Position numbers and translations under genes: made by a program. Positions 32,258-42,306 of a DNA stretch of 57,587 bases are shown here, piece after piece. The stretch's first letter is position 1, and every line of letters begins with the position of its first letter. Location of the stretch: contig JAKSUC010000018.1 in the NCBI GenBank assembly GCA_024413595.1, positions 1 through 57,587 of the forward strand, written 5' to 3'. The notes under the pieces were generated by a model. The model made no database searches. It had not been told where the DNA came from and worked only from the letters and a program-made list of their open reading frames with translations. Source of the DNA: Bacteroidales bacterium (lineage in GTDB: Bacteria > Bacteroidota > Bacteroidia > Bacteroidales > UBA3824).

Positions 32258-33469
32258 ATGGAAAAACAGGATAAATTGTTTTCTATCAACTATATATTAA
32301 TGTTGACGGCAAATTTTTTGCTCTCATTTGGATTTTGGCTGCAAATGCCAATTTTACCTTTTTATCTTGAACAAGAATTTGGATTAGACAAAACAACAAT
32401 GGGTTTTGTTATTTCATGTTACACAATTTCAGCTCTTTGCATGAGAGCTTTTTCTGGATATTTGATGGACTCATTTTCTAGAAAACCTCTTGCTTTAATT
32501 GCTTTTATTATTTTTTCTTGTGTTTTTGGCGGATATTATTTAACTGCAAGTTTATTAATTTTCTGTGTATTAAGAGGTTTACATGGTTTATCATTTGGTC
32601 TTTCTACTGTTGGGTTAAACACAATTTTAATTGACGTATTACCTTCTAGTAGAAGAGGCGAAGGTATTGGTTATTTTGGACTTGCTAATAATTTATCAAT
32701 GGCACTTGGTCCGCTAGTTGGTTTATATTTAGGACGAACTATTATTTCATATAATGGAGTATTTTTATGTGGTTTAACTTGTGGATTAATAGGTTGCATT
32801 GTTTTAGCTTGCGTTAAAACAAAACCAAAACCTAAAATTCTTAATAAACAAAAAATTAGCCTCGACAGATTTATTTTAATAAAAGGCATTCCTGCTGCAA
32901 TTGCATTACTCTTAATGTCAATACCTTACGGAATAACAACAAACTATGTAATTCTTTACGCAAAAGAAAGTGGTTTTGAGGTTAATAGCGATTTATTTTT
33001 TGTGTTAATGGCTTGTGGAATGGCTTTGGCAAGAATTTTTTCTGGCAAATTAGCAGACAAAGGATATATAACTCAAACCATATCGTACGGACAAATTTTT
33101 GTTGTGATATGTTTCTTATTATTAGCATTTTGCAAAACATTTAACAACTTCTCTCCTATCCTTTGTGCGTATACATATTTATCATGTGGATGTTTAATGG
33201 GAATTGGATTTGGAATAATTTTTCCATCGTATAATTCATTGTTTGTGAGTCTTGCTCCAAACAATCGAAGAGGAACTGCAACATCAACATATCTCACATC
33301 ATGGGACGTTGGACTAGGTATTGGAATTTTTATTGGCGGATTAATTTCTGACAAATTTGGAGGTTTTGACGCTTCGTATATTTTTGGAACTATTACATGT
33401 ATTATTTCTGCAATATTTTTTAAATGTTACGTTACACGTCATTATCTTTATAATAAGTTAGAAAAATAA
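32258..33469 (+). CDS. MFS transporter, 12 membrane helices
   Basis: 403 residues. The first helix FLLSFGFWLQMPILPFYLEQ and the loop 2-3 motif AFSGYLMDSFSRKPLALI (the MFS motif GxLaDrxgRr/k) are followed by a short central loop (KTKPKPKILNKQKISLDR) and a second set of six helices with ARIFSGKLADKGYI. Closest in style to the proton-linked drug/sugar exporters of the MFS; no substrate can be read from sequence. Own promoter and a preceding terminator, so it is transcribed on its own. Confidence 0.88.
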   Translation: MEKQDKLFSINYILMLTANFLLSFGFWLQMPILPFYLEQEFGLDKTTMGFVISCYTISALCMRAFSGYLMDSFSRKPLALIAFIIFSCVFGGYYLTASLLIFCVLRGLHGLSFGLSTVGLNTILIDVLPSSRRGEGIGYFGLANNLSMALGPLVGLYLGRTIISYNGVFLCGLTCGLIGCIVLACVKTKPKPKILNKQKISLDRFILIKGIPAAIALLLMSIPYGITTNYVILYAKESGFEVNSDLFFVLMACGMALARIFSGKLADKGYITQTISYGQIFVVICFLLLAFCKTFNNFSPILCAYTYLSCGCLMGIGFGIIFPSYNSLFVSLAPNNRRGTATSTYLTSWDVGLGIGIFIGGLISDKFGGFDASYIFGTITCIISAIFFKCYVTRHYLYNKLEK

Positions 33470-33530
33470 AATAAATGAAAAAAATTGAAAATATTTGCTC
33501 CGTAACTTCAAAAACTTTCTTATATTTGAC

Positions 33531-33538
33531 AAAATAAT
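33531..33538 (+). promoter_or_regulatory. -7 box TATATTTG for the YbjN-like/thioredoxin pair
   Basis: Exact TAnnTTTG, 28 bases before the ATG at 33567. No obvious -33 box at the usual distance. Confidence 0.5.
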
Positions 33539-33566
33539 TTTAAGAACCTAATTAACATACATAAAT

Positions 33567-33956
33567 ATGGACGCAAATTTTACAAAAGTAAAAAATTATT
33601 TACTTGATCTTGAATATTCAATTTCTTCAGAAAATGAAGAAAATGGTACTTTTATTATCAATAAAGAAGAAGAAGGTATTAAAAACATGATAGTTGCATG
33701 TGCCGATCCAATTCTTATTATTGAACAACCATTATTTGAACTTAAAAATGGTAGTAGCGAAGTTTACAAAGAACTTTTAAGAAAAAATCGCGACATTATT
33801 CATGGTGCTTTTGTTTTAGACAATAATGACGTTATTCTTTTCAGAGACACTCTTGAACTTGAAAACCTTGATTTAAATGAAATTAGCGGTTCTATCAATT
33901 CGTTAACAATACTTCTTGACGAATATGGTGAAAAAATCCTTGAAATTTCGAAATAA
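33567..33956 (+). CDS. YbjN/type III chaperone-like small protein
   Basis: 129 acidic residues with an alternating alpha/beta plan: FTKVKNYLLDLEYSISSENEENGTFIIN, GIKNMIVACADPILIIEQPLFEL, LLRKNRDIIHGAFVLDNNDVILFRDTLELENLDL. This strand-helix order and the FVLDNNDVIxFRDTLELE stretch resemble the YbjN / CesT-type secretion-chaperone fold. It is 3 bases upstream of a thioredoxin gene, so the two are made together; a chaperone role is only a family-level guess. Confidence 0.6.
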   Translation: MDANFTKVKNYLLDLEYSISSENEENGTFIINKEEEGIKNMIVACADPILIIEQPLFELKNGSSEVYKELLRKNRDIIHGAFVLDNNDVILFRDTLELENLDLNEISGSINSLTILLDEYGEKILEISK

Positions 33957-33959
33957 TAT

Positions 33960-34277
33960 ATGGCTGTTTTACAACTAAATAATGAAAATTTTGATCAAAA
34001 TATCAATGCTTCAAAAATTGCAGTGGTTGATTTTTGGACGCCTTGGTGTGGTCCATGCCGAAGCATGTTACCTATAATTGAAAAAATCGCAGACAAATTT
34101 GATGGTAAAGTTTTGGTAGCTAAAGTTGATGCTGACGATGCAACTGATATTGCGTCAAAATTTAATATCAGAAATGTACCATATTTTTTATTTTTTAAAG
34201 ATGGGCAAGTTGTTGACCGTCACGTTGGTAAAATTTCTGAAAATGATTTAATAGATAAAATTAATTCGTTTTTATAA
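33960..34277 (+). CDS. trxA: Thioredoxin
   Basis: 105 residues, with the active site WTPWCGPCRSMLPII and the cis-Pro loop NVPYFLFFKDGQVVDRHVG. Reduces disulfides in the cytosol. Standard length and no signal peptide. Start ATG lies 3 bases after the previous stop. Confidence 0.96.
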   Translation: MAVLQLNNENFDQNINASKIAVVDFWTPWCGPCRSMLPIIEKIADKFDGKVLVAKVDADDATDIASKFNIRNVPYFLFFKDGQVVDRHVGKISENDLIDKINSFL

Positions 34278-34288
34278 TTTTTTTATAA

Positions 34289-34316
34289 AAAACCGCTTGT
34301 TATAAAGCGGTTTTTA
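34289..34316 (+). terminator. Terminator after trxA
   Basis: AAAACCGCTT (34289-34298) / AAGCGGTTTT (34305-34314), 6-base loop and a T run. Confidence 0.85.
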
Positions 34317-34343
34317 TTTTTATTTGATTGTATATTTCTCATC

Positions 34344-35396
34344 GTGAAAAAATTTTTTATTTTAACATTTACTTCAATCATTTTATTTTCCTCTTGCAAA
34401 AAAGACGAAGATATAATCGTTAACGAAATTATTGTTGATACAACTATTGTTAATAATTATAATCCAACTTTTATTATTCAAGATTTAAAACCTGTAACAG
34501 AACATTATCAACCACAATATTTAAATTCAGGAGATCATGTAGCTATTTGTGCATCAAGCAATTATGTTTCTGAAGACGAAATTATAGAAGGTGAAAACAT
34601 TATTAAATCGTGGGGATTAAATGTTTTAAGAGCTTCTAATTTATTATTAAAAGATGGAAGATATGCAGGTAATTTAGACGAAAGAATTAAAGGTTTGCAA
34701 GAAATGATTGATAATCCAAATGTTAAAGCAATATTTTTTGCACGTGGAGGTTATGGAGCTTCTCAAATTTTGCCTTTTATCAATTGGGATAATATGTATA
34801 AAAATCCAAAATGGTTTATTGGATATAGTGATATTACTGCTTTTCATATATTCTTGAATAATAAAGGGTTTGAAACAATTCTAGGTCCAATGTTGCGCGG
34901 TTTTAATAACGATAAAGAGAGCAATTCTTTATTAAACGAAGCTCTTTTTGGAAAATATAAAACATTAACTATCAATACAAATAGTGATTGTATTTTAGGA
35001 AAAGCAACAGGACGTTTAGTTGGTGGTAATCTTTCTTTAATTTATAGCGAAAGCGGAACTGCTTTTGACTTAAATACAAAAGATGCTATTCTTTTTATTG
35101 AAGATACAGGAGAAGCTAATTATTCTATTGACAGAATGCTATTAAATCTTCAACAATCAGGAAAACTTACCGATATTAAAGGTCTTATTGTTGGTGATTT
35201 TATTAACAATAATGTTGGTATTGATTTACCTTTAAATCAAATTATTCACAAATACTTTGACAATTTAAATATTCCTATTATTTATGGTTTTCCCAACGGT
35301 CACGGAACAAAAAATAACCCTTTAATTTTAGGAAGAACAATTTCTATTAATATTGACGAAAATATTGCTACAATTAATTTTGAAAATGCAATTTAA
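34344..35396 (+). CDS. LD-carboxypeptidase lipoprotein (peptidase S66)
   Basis: 350 residues, starting at GTG (34344). Lipobox LFSSC (Cys18) and then an S66 domain: GDHVAICASSNYVSEDEI, FFARGGYGASQILPFINW, nucleophile Ser162 in FIGYSDITAFH, Glu253 in LFIEDTGE, and His320 in FPNGHGTKNNP. The enzyme trims the terminal D-Ala from tetrapeptides during peptidoglycan recycling. S66 proteins are usually cytosolic; the lipoprotein signal here means a periplasmic or surface form, as found in some Bacteroidota. Confidence 0.9.
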   Translation: MKKFFILTFTSIILFSSCKKDEDIIVNEIIVDTTIVNNYNPTFIIQDLKPVTEHYQPQYLNSGDHVAICASSNYVSEDEIIEGENIIKSWGLNVLRASNLLLKDGRYAGNLDERIKGLQEMIDNPNVKAIFFARGGYGASQILPFINWDNMYKNPKWFIGYSDITAFHIFLNNKGFETILGPMLRGFNNDKESNSLLNEALFGKYKTLTINTNSDCILGKATGRLVGGNLSLIYSESGTAFDLNTKDAILFIEDTGEANYSIDRMLLNLQQSGKLTDIKGLIVGDFINNNVGIDLPLNQIIHKYFDNLNIPIIYGFPNGHGTKNNPLILGRTISINIDENIATINFENAI

Positions 35397-35638
35397 AAAG
35401 TTGATAACAGCAATTTTATAGAATATTATATATTAACAAACTTCTATTTAGTACTTAAAACGTTATAATATATCTGATTTGCTATTTTTGCCATAGCGTT
35501 TGGTTATTTTCAAAAATTAGTAATTTTTTCTAGTTTATTTTTAAAATTTAATTGCCAATTATCTCTGACAGCAATAATTTAGAATAGTCTCTATTTTATG
35601 CGTGATTTAATTTTTTTATTTTCGAAAATTATTTTTTA
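35397..35638. other. Convergent gap with an isolated promoter-like box
   Basis: No gene. A plus-strand TATTTTTG (35483-35490) fits the -7 consensus but leads into no ORF, and no terminator of normal form is visible for either flanking gene. Could be a chance match or a small RNA start. Confidence 0.3.
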
Positions 35639-37447
35639 TTAACCATTATCTGCCATTTTAATGTCTTTTATCATCAATTGATAATAAGAATTATCACGAA
35701 AAGTATTTTTTTCAATAGTATAACAAACATCAAATTTTTCACCAGCTTGAATTCTAGGAAAATATTCAGCCATTCCAAATGCAATTCCAACCATTGGAAT
35801 ACCATCTTGATCCATAATTTCTAATCTTAGGTGTTCGCCTGTTTTGCCAACAACTCTTGAATTTACATCACAAACATTTTTTGTAGCAAATATTGGAGTT
35901 GGATTTTCTGGTCCAAATGGTTCAAATTGTTTTAATATTCTATAAAATTTATCTTGTATAGTGTTAAAATCTATATATTGTTCTATTTCTATTTTTGGAA
36001 TTTTTTGATATGGTTGAATATGAGTTTTTACATAATTTTCAAAAGCTTCTTTAAATGGTTCTAAATTTTCTACTTTTAAATTTAAACCAGCAGCAAATCT
36101 ATGTCCACCAAAACCTTCAAGATATTGTCTACAACTATCGATAGCGTCGTATAAATTAAAATCACCTACAGAACGAGCCGAACCTGAAATTTTACCATCA
36201 ATTTCTGATAAAACTATTGTTGGTCGATAGTATGTTTCTGTTAATCTTGATGCTACAATTCCAACAACACCTTTATGCCAACTTTTGCCACATACTACTG
36301 TTGTTGTTTTTATATTGTTTTTAGGATCTTTGCCTAACATCGTTAAAGCTTCCAATGTTATTTTTTTGTCTAATCCTTTTCGCTCCTCGTTATATTCACT
36401 AATTTGTTTACTATATTCATCTGCTTCTTCTTCTGATTTAGAAATCAACAACTTAACTGCATCTTTTCCTTGATGAATACGTCCAGCTGCATTTATTCGT
36501 GGACCTATTAAAAACAAAGCATCTGATATTTCAACAGGTTTTGTCCAAATGCAAAAATCTGGAGCTTCAGGTGTTTTTGGTATAAATCCAGATTGTTTGA
36601 TAATAGAACGAAAACATATTAATGGATCAATATTTAATTTTTGTAAGCCATTATAAGCAAAAACTCTGTTTTCGTCAACTATTGGTACTATATCAGAAGC
36701 CACACTAACTGCAACTAAATCAATATAATGTAATAGTTTATTGATAGGAATATTACGTGTTATAGATAATGCTTGCAATAGTTTAAAACCAACTCCACAT
36801 CCAGACAATTCATTAAATGGATATGTATTGTCAACTCGTTTTGCATCAAGAACAGCAATTGCTTTTGGCAATGTTTCTCCTGGTGTATGATGGTCACAAA
36901 TTATTATATCAATATTATTTTGATTTGCATAATCAGTTTTGTCAACTTCTTTTATACCACAATCAAGTGCAATAATTAATGTACAACCTTTTTGTTTTGC
37001 ATAATCAACTCCTTTGAAAGAAATTCCATAACCTTCTGTATATCTGTCTGGTATATAAAAATCAATATTTTTATGAAATTCACTTAAAAAAGAATAAACC
37101 AAAGCTACAGAAGTGGTTCCATCTACATCATAATCACCATATATTAATATTTTTTCTTCTTGATCAATGGCTTTTGACAAACGATTTATAGCTTTGTCCA
37201 TATCGTTCATCAAAAAAGGATTATGAAGTTTTTCTAATTCTCCTTCTGAAACATTACAAGCTTCTTCTACTGTTTCTGCATTTAAATTTAATATCGGTCT
37301 GAAAAAAAGTCTAGCGCTCTCAAAATCTTTTATACCTCGTGCATATAACATTTTTGTTAAATGTAAATCTAATTTGCCAAGTTGTTGAGATAAATCATAA
37401 ACTTCATTATCAGTAAATTGAGGTCGCAAAATCCAACTTTTCTCCAT
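35639..37447 (-). CDS. recJ: Single-stranded-DNA-specific exonuclease RecJ
   Basis: 602 residues: DHH-family phosphoesterase with motifs GDYDVDGTTSVALVYSFL, ALDCGIKE, the name-giving DHH in CDHHTPGETLPKAIAVLDAKR, and GCGVGFKLLQAL; then a DHHA1 domain with GKSWHKGVVGIVASRL and SGSARSVGDFNL…GGHRFAAGL, and a C-terminal OB-like part. Degrades single-stranded DNA 5' to 3' in repair and recombination. It begins 29 bases after the DUF2339 gene, so it may be the last gene of the kinase operon. Confidence 0.97.
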   Translation of the reverse strand: MEKSWILRPQFTDNEVYDLSQQLGKLDLHLTKMLYARGIKDFESARLFFRPILNLNAETVEEACNVSEGELEKLHNPFLMNDMDKAINRLSKAIDQEEKILIYGDYDVDGTTSVALVYSFLSEFHKNIDFYIPDRYTEGYGISFKGVDYAKQKGCTLIIALDCGIKEVDKTDYANQNNIDIIICDHHTPGETLPKAIAVLDAKRVDNTYPFNELSGCGVGFKLLQALSITRNIPINKLLHYIDLVAVSVASDIVPIVDENRVFAYNGLQKLNIDPLICFRSIIKQSGFIPKTPEAPDFCIWTKPVEISDALFLIGPRINAAGRIHQGKDAVKLLISKSEEEADEYSKQISEYNEERKGLDKKITLEALTMLGKDPKNNIKTTTVVCGKSWHKGVVGIVASRLTETYYRPTIVLSEIDGKISGSARSVGDFNLYDAIDSCRQYLEGFGGHRFAAGLNLKVENLEPFKEAFENYVKTHIQPYQKIPKIEIEQYIDFNTIQDKFYRILKQFEPFGPENPTPIFATKNVCDVNSRVVGKTGEHLRLEIMDQDGIPMVGIAFGMAEYFPRIQAGEKFDVCYTIEKNTFRDNSYYQLMIKDIKMADNG

Positions 37448-37476
37448 TTTATATTCTTTTTTCGCTAATATAATAA

Positions 37477-39978
37477 TTATTTTAATTTTTTAAAATGTGA
37501 ATACAGATGAGATACCGTCAAGAAAATTAGTCCAACTGCTAGAAATACAATAGCTTTTATCCACCAAACTGAATTCCAAATGTCATAGAAAAATAATTTA
37601 GCGGTTGTAATTCCTGACAAAACAAATCCTAGTATGCGTAAATGTTTCATATCTAATTTTAATCCTAAAAAGATTAAGATTAACGCTGATAATCCAAACC
37701 AAATACTTAACCAAAGTCCATAATTTTCTTTACTTCCATTAATTGCCATAATATTGACAATTTCGGTACTTACAATCCAAACTATTGATATTGTAATAAT
37801 TATATCACATATTTGTGGAAAATATTTAATTTTTATGTCTTTGTTTCTTATTGTAAAAATATATCCTATTACAAGTCCTATAATTATCAATGAAATATAA
37901 CGCCATGTTTTCCAGTGTATTTGAAGATAAATTATATCTCTAAATTTACTTAACAAGATTAAACATGTTGCACAGAAAAATAATATTGTAAATAATATAG
38001 ATAATCTACTAAAATCTTTGATTTGTGAAATATAGGTATTTTTTTCTGATATAAAAGAAAGTAACGCAAAATAAATTGATGTAAACAATGTACAACAAAT
38101 TAAAGCTCCGTTACTATTTGGTGTGTTATCCAATCCGTATGTTGAATGAAAAATTTCTATAACCAAAACAAGATATAATGTTGATAATGATAAAATTATA
38201 TTTATTTTTTGATAAGTTTCTGGCAATAATTTTATACCAACATAAAATAATGTAATTGATAATATAAATCCACAAATAAAATATTGATTTAAAAAGCGTT
38301 GTGGCGTTTCATATCTTGAATATTCTAAAAACATTACTATAAAAAACATTACTATTCCTACGAATATCAATGACAACGACATTCTTTTAAAATAATCATT
38401 ATTATTTTTGGAAGATAATAATGCAGTTATTATTATTTCTAATGCAAAAATTGCCAATAAATAAGCTACATAATTTTCACATAATGTTATTATCAATGCA
38501 ACATTTATCAATACAATAGATATAGAAAAAGGTGTTTTGTAAAGTATGTTATCTTGAGTATTTTTTTGTAAAAAATATACTGAAACTAATGTTAATAATA
38601 CTGAAATTATAACATAAGTGGTTGATATTTCGAATTTAGAATGAAACTCAATTGCAGAAAATACTACTAATACTAAAGTATTAATAATCGAAAACACTAA
38701 ATATTTTATATTATAATTTGGATTATGTTTAAAATACAAAACTGTATAGCCAATGTAGAATAAAATATAACAAAGTCCAAAATATGAAACATTTATTATA
38801 TGTGGTAAATCTGCTCCATCTAAAAATTTTACGATCAATACAAATAACGTTGACGTAAAAGCTACAATCAAAGAAGAACTCCAACTTTTTGTTTTATAAA
38901 CAATTATCATTAAAGTATTGACTATAAATAACAAAGATAACCAAAATATTGTTAAATTTATTTTGCTATCAAATGAATATCCAGAACAAAATGGAGAAAC
39001 AAAAAATGCTAATAATGAAAAATTAAATAACATTTTTCTGTTTTTTATATAAGCAATACCTCCTAAAATTAGCGAAATTGCCCATAAAACTGCTAACGTT
39101 ATTTCAGACCTAAATAAATCTACACCGTGTGCAATACATGTTACACCGTATGCTAAGGAAATTCCACCTATATTAAAAACTTGAGATAATACTGGATGTT
39201 TTTTTTCTACTTTTTTGCCTATTACCATCATCACAGCACAAGACAAATATCCTAATATTATTCTTCCTAATGGTCCAAGTAAATCTCTATGTATTAATCC
39301 TTTAATACAAAATAATACTCCAATAATAGAAATAATAATACCTATACGACTCATCCAATTTACACCAATATTTCTTTCTTCATTATCAGTTGATTGCGAA
39401 ATATTATCAATTTGTTTAAATTCGGGTGGTAATACTTTCTTTTTATCTTGTTGATTTTCAAATTTTTCTGTATTTTTTTCGGAAATAGGTTCTGAAAGTT
39501 CTTGTTGATTTTCAACTATTTCTGTATTATTTTCTAAAATAGGTTCAGAAGTATTTTGTTGAATTTCAACTATTTCATTATTTGTATTTTCAGGAATTGT
39601 ATCAATTGTATTTTGTTGATTTTCAACAATTGGATTATTTGTGTCATTAAAAATTGCATTTTGTTGATTTTCAACTATTTGATTATTATCATTTAATATA
39701 AAATCTGGTTCTTGTGTATCAGTTTTAGTTTGATTGTCTTCAACTTTATTTAAATCAAAAATATTATTATTAATCTCAGAAGATTTTTCTACCGACTGAA
39801 TAATTTGTTGTTCAATGTTTTGAATTTCAGATGTTTGTACATTAGTATCAGAACTATCCAATATTTTATTCAATTGTTCGCGTAGAATTTTTTCAATTTG
39901 ATTATCAAGTTGTAGACGTTGTTGAGTCAACAACAATAATTTAATTAAAAAATCCTTATTATTATTTTCATTTTCCAT
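37477..39978 (-). CDS. DUF2339 multi-pass membrane protein with repeat-rich N-terminal tail
   Basis: 833 residues. N-terminal about 200 residues are cytosolic: a coiled stretch (LLLLTQQRLQLDNQIEKILREQLNKIL) and then five imperfect repeats of the form IVENQQN…E (residues about 101-177). After NWMSRIGIIISIIGVLFCIKGL come some 20-25 membrane helices, the DUF2339 layout (helices then VGLIFLTVSHLYSHFKK at the end). Function unknown. It follows the ASKHA-like gene by 9 bases. The repeats are rich in Asn, Gln and Glu, suggesting a flexible, interaction-prone tail. Confidence 0.85.
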   Translation of the reverse strand: MENENNNKDFLIKLLLLTQQRLQLDNQIEKILREQLNKILDSSDTNVQTSEIQNIEQQIIQSVEKSSEINNNIFDLNKVEDNQTKTDTQEPDFILNDNNQIVENQQNAIFNDTNNPIVENQQNTIDTIPENTNNEIVEIQQNTSEPILENNTEIVENQQELSEPISEKNTEKFENQQDKKKVLPPEFKQIDNISQSTDNEERNIGVNWMSRIGIIISIIGVLFCIKGLIHRDLLGPLGRIILGYLSCAVMMVIGKKVEKKHPVLSQVFNIGGISLAYGVTCIAHGVDLFRSEITLAVLWAISLILGGIAYIKNRKMLFNFSLLAFFVSPFCSGYSFDSKINLTIFWLSLLFIVNTLMIIVYKTKSWSSSLIVAFTSTLFVLIVKFLDGADLPHIINVSYFGLCYILFYIGYTVLYFKHNPNYNIKYLVFSIINTLVLVVFSAIEFHSKFEISTTYVIISVLLTLVSVYFLQKNTQDNILYKTPFSISIVLINVALIITLCENYVAYLLAIFALEIIITALLSSKNNNDYFKRMSLSLIFVGIVMFFIVMFLEYSRYETPQRFLNQYFICGFILSITLFYVGIKLLPETYQKINIILSLSTLYLVLVIEIFHSTYGLDNTPNSNGALICCTLFTSIYFALLSFISEKNTYISQIKDFSRLSILFTILFFCATCLILLSKFRDIIYLQIHWKTWRYISLIIIGLVIGYIFTIRNKDIKIKYFPQICDIIITISIVWIVSTEIVNIMAINGSKENYGLWLSIWFGLSALILIFLGLKLDMKHLRILGFVLSGITTAKLFFYDIWNSVWWIKAIVFLAVGLIFLTVSHLYSHFKKLK
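39448..39678 (-). repeat. Imperfect 48-57-bp coding repeats in the DUF2339 gene
   Basis: Five units start with the equivalent of IVENQQ (one KFENQQ) and vary in length between 16 and 19 residues; at DNA level the anchor is TTTTGTTGATTTTCAAC on the plus strand. Confidence 0.75.
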
Positions 39979-39987
39979 AATAATATT

Positions 39988-41487
39988 TTACATAATTGAA
40001 ATTTTAACAACCTTACGAGTTCTAAAACGCCCTAAGCTTTGTCCATTTCGTGTTACAAAGAAATCAATTTGTACACCAATATTCCATTGATCTGAAACAG
40101 GTTGACATTTATCTCCAGGTTTTAATGTTCTTGTACTTTTAATAACTTGAAAAGTACCGTCACCCATAAATAAAAGTTCTTGAATTGCAGCACCTTTTCC
40201 TGGATTTGGATCAAATGTGTTTAATAAAACTTTGTTTCCATTTTTTAATGTTGACAATTGCAAATTATCAACAGATGAATATGTTGGAAGTGTTGGAGTT
40301 TCAGGTTTAATAGTTTCTTGACGATGCATAGCACCAACCATAAATTGAGTGCTTTCTTCATCTAAATTTTCTTGATTAACTTGTTCACGATAAAATTCTG
40401 ACAAAACAAAACTTATTTCATCACTAAAAGTTTCTATTTTTGCTTCGCCATAATTAATAAATTCGTTATGAACTGTATTATTTCCCAAGGAATTACCAAC
40501 AAGAAAAATTTTATCTAAATCAATAGCTTTTATTTTTTGAGAAGCTAAAAAACTATCAGAGAAAAATGCAGAAAATTGACGAGAATACAAATACGACAAT
40601 TTATTAATCTCATCTACAGATAGATTAACTTTAATTTTATTGCTTTGGTTCATAACAAACGAAGTTGTTAAACTTATCATTGATTTGTCACTATTTTTTG
40701 AAATGTAATCAATGATTTTTAATGCTTTGTCGTAATGTCTTATGTATTCGCGATTTATGGCTTCTAGATTGTCACGATCAATTATGTTTTCTTGACGATT
40801 TACGTCGTCAACAATTTTTTTTGCAATTACTTTTATTCTAGGATCTATTCCGTAACCTTCAAATTTTTTATTTGCAATTCTGGTTATATTTTGCCCATCA
40901 ACATTTATGATAGACATATTTAAATCCATTCCTAAAGCTTCTAAAATTGCAAATTTTCTATTTTGACAAAATAATCCATTTTTTGAAACGTAATATTTCA
41001 ACAATTGACAATCAAATTTTTCGTTTTTTATAAAATTAAAATTTTTGTTTTGCCAATATTTAATAAATTCATTTTGAGCTTTTTGTGTTATATTTTCACT
41101 AAAAATAATGCAAGTGTCAATAATTGTAGTTTCAGAAAAATCAAAATCTTCATATTTTGACATTTCTTTACTATATAATTCTCGTATATCTCTGATTATA
41201 GGATTAAAAAGTGTAATATAATCTTCGTCGTATCCTCCAATTTGTATTTTTTTACCACCTTGATTTAATGCTAACATTAAATCTCCAGCAAATAAATTTT
41301 TATTATCGCGAAAATTGATTTTATAATCAAATCCATAATCAATAGAACTATCTGAAGGATTGATATAAAAATATAAAGGAAATTTTTTTTCATCATTGGT
41401 AAACAATAATGAAAATTTATCTTTAAGTGGTTGAACTGCTACCACTAAATAATCATCATTAACAAAAATTGATAATGTTTTATTCAT
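39988..41487 (-). CDS. Divergent ASKHA (actin/Hsp70-like) fold protein of the kinase operon
   Basis: 499 residues. The layout follows an Hsp70/actin ATPase: N-terminal strand pair LSIFVNDDYLVVAVQPL, central FAILEALGMDLNMSIINVDGQN followed by KKFEGYGIDPRIKVIAKKIVDDV (like the second phosphate region and the GG-xDxxi loop), a long helical subdomain, then DLDKIFLVGNSLGNNTVHNEF, the place of the adenosine motif. Key glycines and aspartates of the phosphate loops are missing or altered, so it may bind nucleotide poorly or not at all. The last about 80 residues (DPNPGKGAAIQELLFMG…FRTRKVVKISI) form a separate beta-rich domain. I do not recognise a named family. Confidence 0.5.
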   Translation of the reverse strand: MNKTLSIFVNDDYLVVAVQPLKDKFSLLFTNDEKKFPLYFYINPSDSSIDYGFDYKINFRDNKNLFAGDLMLALNQGGKKIQIGGYDEDYITLFNPIIRDIRELYSKEMSKYEDFDFSETTIIDTCIIFSENITQKAQNEFIKYWQNKNFNFIKNEKFDCQLLKYYVSKNGLFCQNRKFAILEALGMDLNMSIINVDGQNITRIANKKFEGYGIDPRIKVIAKKIVDDVNRQENIIDRDNLEAINREYIRHYDKALKIIDYISKNSDKSMISLTTSFVMNQSNKIKVNLSVDEINKLSYLYSRQFSAFFSDSFLASQKIKAIDLDKIFLVGNSLGNNTVHNEFINYGEAKIETFSDEISFVLSEFYREQVNQENLDEESTQFMVGAMHRQETIKPETPTLPTYSSVDNLQLSTLKNGNKVLLNTFDPNPGKGAAIQELLFMGDGTFQVIKSTRTLKPGDKCQPVSDQWNIGVQIDFFVTRNGQSLGRFRTRKVVKISIM

Positions 41488-41511
41488 TTTTTTGTATAAA
41501 ATTTTCTATTT

Positions 41512-42282
41512 TTATTCTAAAAATCTATAAATAACTGCTGTAATATTATCTTTTCCACCTGAATTGAAAGCAGAAGTGGTTAATGCTTCTGCAAGTCCGT
41601 CAGTTTTTTCATAACGTTTTACTAATCTAAAAATTAATTCGTCAGTAAGCGCATCATGCACACCATCAGAAAAAGCCATTAAAATGTCACCATGTTCTAT
41701 AGGACGAGGACCATTTACGTCAATTTTCATTAACGATAGTTCTTGTCCAATGGCAGACGTCATAATATTTCGTCTTGGATGTGTAAATGCCTCTGCTTCG
41801 GTTAATTCGCCATTGTCTATCATTTGCTGAACTATAGAATGATCATGAGTTTCTCTACTCAAACAATCTCTATTCCAAAGATATACACGACTATCGCCGA
41901 TATTAATGGTATAATAAGAATGATTTGTTACTAAAAATCCCGAAAGTGTTGAACCACAATTTTTATATGATGGATCTTCTATACATTTTGCAAGTACTTG
42001 TCGTGCAGCACTTAATGCTGTATTTTTCAAAAAATCTTCTACTATATCATTTTCCGACATATTATTAAATGCTTCACGAAAAACTTCTACGGTTTTTGCA
42101 CTTGCAAAATCACCATGTCCATGACCTCCAACGCCATCTGCAACAAAACATAATCTTCTTCCAAATTTTACGTCTGAAACAAAATAATCATCTTCTTGTG
42201 ATGGTTTTCTACCTTGTATACTACTAGTTTCTACATCTTTGGTATTATTATTTTCAAATATTTTTTTGAGCGAATTCAACAT
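41512..42282 (-). CDS. PP2C-family Ser/Thr phosphatase
   Basis: 256 residues with a full PP2C core: TSSIQGRKPSQEDDYF, FVADGVGGHGHGD, GSTLSGFL, YTINIGDSRVYLWNRD, FSDGVHDALTD and GGKDNITAVIYRFLE. The metal-binding Asp residues are present, so it should be active. Partner of the kinase gene 24 bases upstream; together they would set the phosphorylation of common targets, which may include other proteins of this operon. Confidence 0.93.
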   Translation of the reverse strand: MLNSLKKIFENNNTKDVETSSIQGRKPSQEDDYFVSDVKFGRRLCFVADGVGGHGHGDFASAKTVEVFREAFNNMSENDIVEDFLKNTALSAARQVLAKCIEDPSYKNCGSTLSGFLVTNHSYYTINIGDSRVYLWNRDCLSRETHDHSIVQQMIDNGELTEAEAFTHPRRNIMTSAIGQELSLMKIDVNGPRPIEHGDILMAFSDGVHDALTDELIFRLVKRYEKTDGLAEALTTSAFNSGGKDNITAVIYRFLE

Positions 42283-42306
42283 ATTTTGTAGGTTTAGTTT
42301 GTTATT

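Noticed and set aside
37477..37500. Frameshift in the DUF2339 gene
   Set aside because: The frame stays open over 833 codons with consistent membrane helices; no break found.
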